The notes beneath the pieces are model-generated. The model had not been told where the DNA came from, ran no database searches, and was given only the letters and a program-made list of their open reading frames with translations. Shown here one piece after another: positions 1-5,201 of a DNA stretch of 7,283 bases; position 1 is the first letter of the stretch; the number at the start of each line of letters is the position of its first letter. Made by a program: the position numbers and the translations under genes. The DNA comes from a bacterium CG2_30_54_10 (GTDB lineage Bacteria; Muiribacteriota; Ozemobacteria; Ozemobacterales; Ozemobacteraceae), in assembly GCA_001872985.1 (NCBI GenBank), contig MNYA01000067.1, positions 1 to 7,283 of the forward strand, written 5' to 3'.

Positions 1-402
<402 letters not shown>

Positions 403-549
403 TCAGAAGCTCGGATCCAATTGAATCGCTGCGTCCACGGGCATTCCCGGTTTGAGCTCCTGATCGGGGTTCCTGACATCGATTTTGATTCTATAAACCA
501 GCTTCACCCTCTCTTCGTGGGTTTGGATGGACTTTGGGGTGAACTCTGC
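403..549 (-). pseudogene. Detached C-terminal tail of the HlyD-type adaptor
   Basis: Reading the minus strand past the TAG at 550-552 in the same frame gives 48 more sense codons, ending at a TGA at 403-405. The translation begins AEFTPKSIQTHEERVKLVYR, continues through a DVRNPDQELKPGMPVDAAI-like segment and ends in DPSF. This is the usual membrane-proximal end of HlyD/YbhG-type adaptors, where 'ISAEAEFTPK' and 'LKPGMPVD' are typical. The codon replaced by TAG corresponds to Glu in relatives known to me, so one GAG-to-TAG change explains it. No good start codon or ribosome binding site would let this tail be made alone. Less likely alternatives are stop-codon readthrough, a suppressor tRNA or a sequencing error. 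Confidence 0.8.
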
Positions 550-1557
550 CTAAGCGGAAATGAAAGTAATTTTGCCTTCGTATTTTTTTTCAGAGAAGGT
601 ATCGCAAGATACAACAACCTTTTGTCCAAGCTTCACAAGCGGGAGGTCGGTCTCCGGAATGAAGGCCCGTATCCAGACCTTGCGAAGATCGGCAACAGTG
701 ATGACCGGAGTTCCCGGGGAAACAAATTCGCCCGGCTCGATGTTATGCGAGAGAACGACTCCGCTGATCGGGCTGTTCAGAACACAGTTTTCCATGCGTG
801 TCCGGGCAAGGTCGATGGCCCTGCTTGCAAGTTCAAGGCGTGCCTTGGCCTGAGCGATGGCTTCTGCCCGGGGACCATGTCTGATGAGCGCAAGCCGTTC
901 CCGGAATTCGTTCAGGGAATTTCTGGCAGCCTCGATCTGCTCCTTGCGCGGACCTTCCCTGGCAAGGCTGAATCTGGCTTCGGCTTCGGCCAACCGCGCC
1001 TGGGCCATGTCGGAAGCCGCTTTTGCGTTGTCGAGGTCGCGATTGGAGATTGCGTTTTTCTCGAAGAGACGGCTCTGGCGCACCAGCTCGACTGCGGAAT
1101 TCGACGCATCCGTTTTGGCTCTGTAAAGTGCGGCCTTTGCCACCTCGATTTCCTGGGTTCGCGTTCCGGCAAGAAGTTCGGAAAGCTGCGCATTGACTCG
1201 TCCCACGGCAGCTTCAGCCTGGGCTATCTCCTCGGGGCGCGACCCTGCCAGCAGCTCCGAAAGCGCCGCCGCGTAGACTTCACGCTCAGCCTGGCGAAGG
1301 CTGAGTTCCTGGCTAAGTTCGATTTCATCAAGTCGAGCGACAACCTGACCCTCCTCAATCGTCTCCCCTTCGGAAAATTGGCGCTGGATCACCCTTCCCG
1401 GGATTCTGAAACTCAATTCGGTGTCATCGACATCGACGTTTCCGGAGACCTCGAGTTCCTTCGACGGAGTCGCCGGAATGGCCCCCGATGAGAAAACGGT
1501 ATTGAGGAGGCACATACAAAGGGAAACAACAATCAAAACCGGTATGAGATACTTCAT
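550..1557 (-). CDS. HlyD/YbhG-type membrane fusion protein, cut short by a nonsense codon
   Basis: This is a periplasmic adaptor of the HlyD family, which links an inner-membrane ABC or RND pump to an outer-membrane channel. From the ATG at 1557 an uncleaved signal/anchor helix covers residues 2-25 (MKYLIPVLIVV...). The first half of the lipoyl-like domain follows (about 36-80, SGNVDVDDTELSFRIPGRV), then a long alpha-hairpin coiled coil (about 82-258). The second lipoyl half is NSPISGVVLSHNIEPGEFV, and a beta-barrel domain (VWIRAFIPETDLPLVKLGQKV) follows. The product stops after residue 335 at TAG, 48 codons short of the natural end, so it lacks the last strands of the barrel and membrane-proximal domain. 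I prefer the ATG at 1557 over the in-frame TTG at 1570-1572 because a GGAA lies 9 bases upstream of it. No pump gene is adjacent on either side. Family assignment is firm; the substrate is unknown. Confidence 0.88.
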   Translation of the reverse strand: MKYLIPVLIVVSLCMCLLNTVFSSGAIPATPSKELEVSGNVDVDDTELSFRIPGRVIQRQFSEGETIEEGQVVARLDEIELSQELSLRQAEREVYAAALSELLAGSRPEEIAQAEAAVGRVNAQLSELLAGTRTQEIEVAKAALYRAKTDASNSAVELVRQSRLFEKNAISNRDLDNAKAASDMAQARLAEAEARFSLAREGPRKEQIEAARNSLNEFRERLALIRHGPRAEAIAQAKARLELASRAIDLARTRMENCVLNSPISGVVLSHNIEPGEFVSPGTPVITVADLRKVWIRAFIPETDLPLVKLGQKVVVSCDTFSEKKYEGKITFISA

Positions 1558-1627
1558 GAAGGCGTATTCCAATAAAGATGCAGATGGTCACGAAAACGGC
1601 AGTGGTAGCGCATCAACGAGGAAGTTT

Positions 1628-1704
1628 TGTCATTGCGTGGAGGGCAAGCGACGAAGTAATCTCGTTCGAAAAAATTGCTTCGATTCGCTTTGCTCGCGAT
1701 GACA
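1628..1704. repeat. Palindromic intergenic repeat, TGTCATTGCG family
   Basis: The ends form inverted repeats: TGTCATTGCG at 1628-1637 and CGCGATGACA at 1695-1704, the complement of TGTCATCGCG. The match continues inward imperfectly. The left arm carries GGCAAGCGACGAAGTAATC and the right arm, read on the other strand, carries GCAAAGCGAATCGAAGCAAT. The 77-bp unit has no open frame with gene features and resembles the REP- or MITE-like 'GTCATTGCGAGCGAAGCGAAGCAATC' sequences scattered in many bacterial genomes. It would form a long imperfect hairpin in RNA. Confidence 0.75.
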
Positions 1705-1762
1705 TGGTCGATTTGTATCTTCTCAATAATTCGGGGTAATGCAATATGAACCATCGTAAAAA

Positions 1763-1834
1763 TGTCATCTCGAACGAATGTGGGAGATATTCCCTTCTAC
1801 GGGAACAAGATTTCTCCCTTCGGTCGAAATGACA
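1763..1834. repeat. Palindromic intergenic repeat, TGTCATTTCGACCGAAGG family
   Basis: The outer arms are TGTCATCTCG at 1763-1772 and CGAAATGACA at 1825-1834, which pair with one mismatch. Inside, GGGAGA at 1782-1787 pairs with TCTCCC at 1813-1818. In the centre TTCCC at 1790-1794 and GGGAA at 1801-1805 close a 6-base loop. Read on the minus strand, it starts TGTCATTTCGACCGAAGG followed by GAGAAATC, a sequence family recurring between genes in several phyla. It belongs to a different family from the element at 1628-1704, although both end in TGTCAT. Confidence 0.75.
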
Positions 1835-1871
1835 ATTCCCCAAGAATTTTGAGGAAGATACGTCGATTCCA

Positions 1872-1903
1872 CGTAACTTCTCAATAAGGGAGGCCCGCGC
1901 CCA
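1872..1903. repeat. Dispersed repeat copy A (CGTAACTTCTCA...CGCGCCCA)
   Basis: This 32-base stretch matches 7157-7189 in the same orientation. Both start CGTAACTTCTCA, pass through an A-rich then G-rich segment, and end CGCGCCCA, with one single-base indel and three or so substitutions. The core CTTCTCAATAA also appears alone at 1719-1729. It lies just downstream of the esterase stop codon on that gene's transcript. The function is unknown. Confidence 0.7.
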
Positions 1904-1951
1904 TATGCGCTAACATAAGACACCATCGGACTTCACGTTCATCTTTTCCGC

Positions 1952-3175
1952 TCATCTCGGAAGGATACCCTTTTTCGGATCGGTGGCGATGCCGGATGTT
2001 CCGAAAAAAAACTCGAGAGGCCGATGCAGGCGATCACTCCAGGCCCGCTCCGAGTGGATTGCGCCCGGGGCAAGATGCGCGTGGAATTCGGCTTCCGGGT
2101 GAAGGCCGATTTCGAGAAGCAATTTTTTTACGCGTTGAAAACTTCGGGCGATAGGAGGTTCCAGCTCTCCGGCGTCGAAATAAATTCTGAGGTGGCGGCC
2201 GCTTTCTGGGTGCTCTTTGAGCATTCGGATAACCCCGGCCCACGATTTGTAAAATGCGCTGGACATGCATCCCGCCAGGCCAAAGACGTCGGGAAACGCC
2301 CACGCCAGTTGAAATGCATACAACCCTCCCATCGAGGAGCCCATGATGCCGGTATTGGGGGGATCGGGCAGGGTCCGATAGGTCTTGTCGACCAAGGCCT
2401 TGACCTGTTCGATAAGAAACCGTGCATGGGCCTTTCCGCGAGGTCGGTCAAGGTTATACTCCGCCATCCGGTCGGCCGAGTTGGGGATGCCGACAACGAT
2501 GATTTCCTTTATACGCTTTTTTCTGATAAGCCGCGACACAACTTCATCGACCTTCCAGTCCTGGCCGCAGAAAGAGTCGCCAGGGTCAAAGAGGTTCTGG
2601 CCATCGAGCATGTACAGTACCGGATATGCCTTGCCGCATTTTTCGTAGGACGGCGGAAGCCAGACCTGGAATGAACGTTCCTCCCGCAATCCCTCGGCGG
2701 CCATTGGCTCATGTGTGCGAAGATCTCCGATGACCGGGTCGACCGTCAAAACAATGCGGTCAAGCCAGTCAACGATTGTGAGTTCAATTTGTGCATCACA
2801 CTCCGGACATAGAGAACGATTGTCCGGGGGGAAGTCGGCGTTGGGGTCGAGGTAGATGGCTTGGGTTCTCCAGCTTCCCCGGGTGATCTTGAACTCAATG
2901 GGCTTCCCCGCCGGAACCTCAAAAGAAACCCCGAAGGTTCCCCGTTTGCGCGGAACCAGTGGAATCGCGTCAGGCTTCCAATTGCCTAAGGCAGGAATGT
3001 TCCCTGCCACAAAAATCCCGTCATCATGCTCGACTCCGGGTGCAAAAGAAACCTTCAGTTCGACCCGGACCTTTGCTACTTTCGAACCACCTGGAGACCT
3101 TGCCACGTCGCCCTCCTGGATTTCATTGTCGCACATGATACCAGCGAAAACTTCTATTTGCCATAATGCCCCCAT
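1952..3175 (-). CDS. Esterase D/Fes-like alpha/beta hydrolase with N-terminal CBM20-like domain
   Basis: The product (407 residues from the ATG at 3175) is a putative carboxylesterase of the esterase D/enterochelin esterase (Fes) superfamily. Residues about 34-110 look like a CBM20-type beta-sandwich (GIFVAGNIPALGNWKPDA, then FEVPAGKPIEFKITRGSW), normally associated with polysaccharide binding. The hydrolase domain runs from about residue 165 (RSFQVWLPPSYEK, then YPVLYMLDGQNLFD) to the end. Likely catalytic residues are Ser281 in GSSMGG, Asp334 in IYFDAGE and His374 in GAIHSERAW. No signal peptide is evident, so it is probably cytoplasmic. The frame is open to 3355, but that would overlap the divergent gene at 3290 and its promoter. 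The ATG at 3175 has AGG six bases upstream; the ATG at 3136 (394 residues) is the alternative. The natural substrate cannot be read from sequence. Confidence 0.85.
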   Translation of the reverse strand: MGALWQIEVFAGIMCDNEIQEGDVARSPGGSKVAKVRVELKVSFAPGVEHDDGIFVAGNIPALGNWKPDAIPLVPRKRGTFGVSFEVPAGKPIEFKITRGSWRTQAIYLDPNADFPPDNRSLCPECDAQIELTIVDWLDRIVLTVDPVIGDLRTHEPMAAEGLREERSFQVWLPPSYEKCGKAYPVLYMLDGQNLFDPGDSFCGQDWKVDEVVSRLIRKKRIKEIIVVGIPNSADRMAEYNLDRPRGKAHARFLIEQVKALVDKTYRTLPDPPNTGIMGSSMGGLYAFQLAWAFPDVFGLAGCMSSAFYKSWAGVIRMLKEHPESGRHLRIYFDAGELEPPIARSFQRVKKLLLEIGLHPEAEFHAHLAPGAIHSERAWSDRLHRPLEFFFGTSGIATDPKKGILPR

Positions 3176-3258
3176 TGGTAACCTGAAATTAATGATGAGC
3201 AATCGGAGCGATACTCTTCCGCTGAGGTCAATCCGGTTAGCGGATCTGCCGATACTAC

Positions 3259-3267
3259 TGGTATGAT
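3259..3267 (+). promoter_or_regulatory. Extended -10 promoter for the DUF433-like gene
   Basis: TGGTATGAT gives the TG-N-TATGAT extended -10 pattern, one base from TATAAT. No good -35 is present at the usual distance, which extended -10 promoters can tolerate. Transcription would start near 3274, only about 16 bases before the ATG at 3290. That argues against the in-frame ATG at 3263, which lies inside the -10 box. Confidence 0.5.
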
Positions 3268-3289
3268 TAAATTGCAAGGGGGGGGAACC

Positions 3290-3472
3290 ATGCCCGCCAA
3301 ACTTATTTCGGAAATCATCCTCGACAGGATCGCCGACGGAACACCAATTTCGCAATTGAAACGGGAATTCGGCCTTTCCAAAAAGGACATCGTGACGGCG
3401 GCGTTATATGGGGTTGCCGAGCTGCGCGAAGAGTACATGTCACTATTGGCAAAAAAGCGGAAGTTCCGCTAA
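3290..3472 (+). CDS. Short DUF433-like helix-turn-helix protein
   Basis: The product is 60 residues and matches the C-terminal part of DUF433 proteins. LISEIILDRIADGTPISQL corresponds to their 'IPV.LILELLAAG.S.EEIL' segment, and FGLSKKDIVTAALYGVAEL corresponds to 'YPLSREDILAALRYAAEL'. DUF433 proteins are small antitoxin-like winged-helix/HTH proteins, often paired with PIN-like or Mut7-C toxins. The usual first ~20 residues ('GKPVIKGTR') are missing and no toxin gene is adjacent. A basic tail (LLAKKRKFR) follows. The ATG at 3290 is chosen because AAGGGGGGGGAA at 3276-3287 is an excellent ribosome binding site and the upstream ATG at 3263 sits in the promoter. The HEAT gene follows after 58 bases, so they are probably cotranscribed. 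A DNA-binding or regulatory role is inference. Confidence 0.75.
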   Translation: MPAKLISEIILDRIADGTPISQLKREFGLSKKDIVTAALYGVAELREEYMSLLAKKRKFR

Positions 3473-3530
3473 ATGTTTTCCGGCTCCGGTATTTTCCGCG
3501 ACCCGAAGGCGCGGTAGGGGGCGTGTTAAA

Positions 3531-5000
3531 ATGGATGGTTTGAATGATTTAAAGCCTCGAATCCTGAGGCAACTCAAGTTTGCGCTTCAGGATCTCAACC
3601 CCAACATCAGATTTTTGGCTCTCGAAGGCGTAGCGCGGTTTTCCGACCCATCGCTTGCGGAGTACGTTCAAAAGCTCTTTCATGACCAGGACAAATATGT
3701 CAAATGGAAGGCGATCCAGATCGCAGGAGTCCTCGGCGTGGCAAGCATCATTTCGGAGCTTGAAAAGCTGCTGATTTCGCCTGATGTGAACACCCGGCTT
3801 TATGCCGCGCAAGCGCTGGGACTGACCGGTCGGCCTGATGTTCTTACGCCGCTGCTCGATTTGGCGGCCCGGGAAACCGCGCCCCAGGTGCGCCAGATGG
3901 TCGTGAAGAACCTCAATCTTTTCGGAGGAAGCATCCCATGGGAATTCCTTGGAAGGTCAATCCAGGATCCCGATCTGGGGGTAAGGCTGAATGCCGCTTC
4001 GACACTTGGGGCGATAGCTCCAAACGAGCATGCCTGTGACATCCTGATCAATCTTCTTGAAAGAGAATCCGACAATCGCGTTTTTGCCACCGCGGTCATG
4101 TCGCTCGGAAGATTCCGGAAAGAGATTCTTGTGGGTTATTTCCAGCACAGCCTTTTGCACAGAGAGCCGCGGATCAGGGCAAATGCCGTCGAGGCGATGG
4201 GATGCCTTCCGTTTCGAAGCGTTGAGCTGCTCCTTGTTCCATACCTACGCGACCCATCAAACCGGGTAAAGGCGAACGTCATGGGAATTTTCCTGCACAA
4301 CGGTATGGGCCCGCGAGTGATCGGGGAAGTCCGCTCTCTAATGGTGTCTCCCAACCATTGGGACCGTGCGAGTGGAGCCTGGCTTATCGGAACCTACGGA
4401 GTTAAGGAGCTCGTGCCCCTACTTATAGCCCTCCTGAACGATGAAGAATCCGCGGTCGCCGAGCGGGCAGCGTGGGCCATAGGAAAGATCAAGGGTCCGG
4501 GGTTGTTCGAAGAACTTCTCCGTTCATGGGGTTCGGCAAAACAGTGGGCTTTACCGGCTTTCCTGTCGGCCATAAAAAGAATTGCCGCTTTGAAGAATGT
4601 TCCGACCCTGATACAGATCCTGGAGAAAGACAAGAATCCACGGACAAAGGCGACCGTCATAGATATTCTGTCCGATCTCGATGCGCTGATCGCCAGATCC
4701 GCGGTTGAAAAGTTCATCAAGGACCCCGAACAACGGATCCGGGTAAGCGCGTTGTTGTTCATCGCCAAAGTCGTCGGGCCACCGAGCAATGACCTGCTCT
4801 TTAAAGCACTCGACGACCCGACCCCGCGAGTAAGGGCCCTTTGCGCGGAAGCTCTCTTGAGGAACGGAGACTTTAGGGCTTTAAAGGTGCTGGCCACGCA
4901 GTTGACCGATTCCGAAAAACTTGCGCGGGTTCAAGCCGGGATTGGACTTCGCGAGCTTTCGGCATCCGAGTCACATATTGCGATCACCCCTGAAAAATGA
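3531..5000 (+). CDS. HEAT-repeat (PBS lyase-like) protein
   Basis: The 489-residue product is built almost wholly of HEAT/PBS-lyase-type repeats, roughly thirteen helical pairs of 31-38 residues. Recurring signatures are 'D....R..AA..LG' and 'L..LL.D....VR..A': for example SPDVNTRLYAAQALGLTG, DPDLGVRLNAASTLGAI, EPRIRANAVEAMGCL, ESAVAERAAWAIGKIKG and DPTPRVRALCAEALLRNGD. Such superhelices are protein-protein scaffolds; no catalytic motif, signal peptide or membrane segment is seen, so it is likely cytoplasmic. The ATG at 3531 is chosen because AGGGGG at 3516-3521 lies nine bases upstream. The longer open frame from 3408 overlaps the preceding gene and gives a low-complexity, basic, non-HEAT leader. 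It follows the DUF433-like gene by 58 bases. The binding partner is unknown. Confidence 0.85.
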   Translation: MDGLNDLKPRILRQLKFALQDLNPNIRFLALEGVARFSDPSLAEYVQKLFHDQDKYVKWKAIQIAGVLGVASIISELEKLLISPDVNTRLYAAQALGLTGRPDVLTPLLDLAARETAPQVRQMVVKNLNLFGGSIPWEFLGRSIQDPDLGVRLNAASTLGAIAPNEHACDILINLLERESDNRVFATAVMSLGRFRKEILVGYFQHSLLHREPRIRANAVEAMGCLPFRSVELLLVPYLRDPSNRVKANVMGIFLHNGMGPRVIGEVRSLMVSPNHWDRASGAWLIGTYGVKELVPLLIALLNDEESAVAERAAWAIGKIKGPGLFEELLRSWGSAKQWALPAFLSAIKRIAALKNVPTLIQILEKDKNPRTKATVIDILSDLDALIARSAVEKFIKDPEQRIRVSALLFIAKVVGPPSNDLLFKALDDPTPRVRALCAEALLRNGDFRALKVLATQLTDSEKLARVQAGIGLRELSASESHIAITPEK

Positions 5001-5001
5001 A

Positions 5002-5025
5002 AAACCGGGAATCTTTTACCGATTT
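5002..5025 (-). terminator. Possible terminator of the minus-strand small gene
   Basis: On the minus strand AAATCGG (5025-5019) can pair with CCGGTTT (5008-5002) through one G-T wobble, leaving a 10-base loop. It is followed by the T-rich stretch TTCATTTTTC. It overlaps the stop codon of the small gene and lies just after the convergent HEAT stop at 5000. The stem is weak, so this is a tentative call. Confidence 0.3.
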
Positions 5026-5110
5026 AGTCGGAAAGATAGCCGTAGACGTAGCCGGCGAAGGCTACTGCGCTGATAATCATCGCCCACCAGATGAAACGAA
5101 AAATGGACAT
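5024..5110 (-). CDS. 28-residue single-pass small membrane protein
   Basis: This gene has ATG at 5110-5108, 28 codons and TAA at 5026-5024. The product starts MSIFRFIWWAMII, continues SAVAFAGYVYGY and ends LSD. Residues about 3-25 form one hydrophobic helix with tryptophan, phenylalanine and tyrosine at its ends and small residues (Ala, Gly, Ser) on one stretch, the look of a small transmembrane protein. GGAGGA (5120-5115) sits four bases before the ATG, and a near-consensus promoter lies at 5176-5148. The gene is divergent from the TPR gene and convergent with the HEAT gene, whose stop is 23 bases away. I recognise no family. Size and topology recall membrane-complex accessory peptides such as the small subunits of cytochrome oxidases, but that is only resemblance. 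An antisense frame on the plus strand (4997-5212) has no such signals. Confidence 0.7.
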   Translation of the reverse strand: MSIFRFIWWAMIISAVAFAGYVYGYLSD

Positions 5111-5114
5111 ATCT

Positions 5115-5120
5115 TCCTCC
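5115..5120 (-). promoter_or_regulatory. Ribosome binding site of the small membrane protein
   Basis: On the minus strand GGAGGAAGAT directly precedes the ATG at 5110. It is a full anti-16S match at a usable distance and sets the start of a gene too short to be called on length. Confidence 0.75.
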
Positions 5121-5147
5121 GAAACGTGATGTGTGATACCGAGACGG

Positions 5148-5176
5148 ATGATAACACACACAGCCCCAACGGTCAA
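5148..5176 (-). promoter_or_regulatory. Sigma-70-type promoter for the small membrane protein
   Basis: On the minus strand the -35 is TTGACC (5176-5171), the spacer is exactly 17 bases, and the -10 is TATCAT (5153-5148), preceded by TGT to give an extended -10. Five of six bases match the consensus in each box. Transcription would begin near 5141, leaving about 30 bases of leader containing the GGAGGA site. It is the best promoter match in the window. Confidence 0.7.
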
Positions 5177-5187
5177 AAAGTCCAATC

Positions 5188-5193
5188 AGGAGG
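5188..5193 (+). promoter_or_regulatory. Ribosome binding site of the TPR gene
   Basis: AGGAGG lies eight bases before the ATG at 5202. It is only two bases from the ATG at 5196, which makes that one unlikely. It decides the start against the open frame reaching back to 5133. Confidence 0.75.
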
Positions 5194-5201
5194 TCATGGC
5201 C

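Larger units (their letters stand above)
1558..1951. other. Gene-free spacer filled with repeat elements
   Basis: This gap lies between two minus-strand genes, the esterase upstream and the adaptor downstream. It holds two different palindromic elements (1628-1704 and 1763-1834), one copy of a dispersed repeat (1872-1903), and a third occurrence of its core CTTCTCAATAA at 1719-1729. The short open frames crossing it are accounted for by these repeats and have no ribosome binding sites. No clear promoter for the adaptor gene was found. The palindromes could end or stabilise the esterase transcript, but neither is followed by a clean run of T, so I do not call a rho-independent terminator. Confidence 0.6.

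Noticed and set aside
1613..1843. 76-codon minus-strand frame across the repeat spacer
   Set aside because: It is made by the two palindromic repeats; such elements commonly leave chance frames, and no ribosome binding site is present.
2024..2674. 216-codon plus-strand frame inside the esterase
   Set aside because: Antisense shadow; the minus strand carries the catalytic motifs over the same bases.
3176..3355. Longer N-terminus of the esterase up to 3355
   Set aside because: It would overlap the divergent DUF433-like gene, its ribosome binding site and its promoter, and adds sequence unrelated to the CBM20-like domain. It carries no signal peptide.
3408..3530. Longer N-terminus of the HEAT protein
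   Set aside because: It overlaps the end of the DUF433-like gene and gives a Cys/Arg-rich leader unlike HEAT repeats; the ATG at 3531 has a good ribosome binding site.
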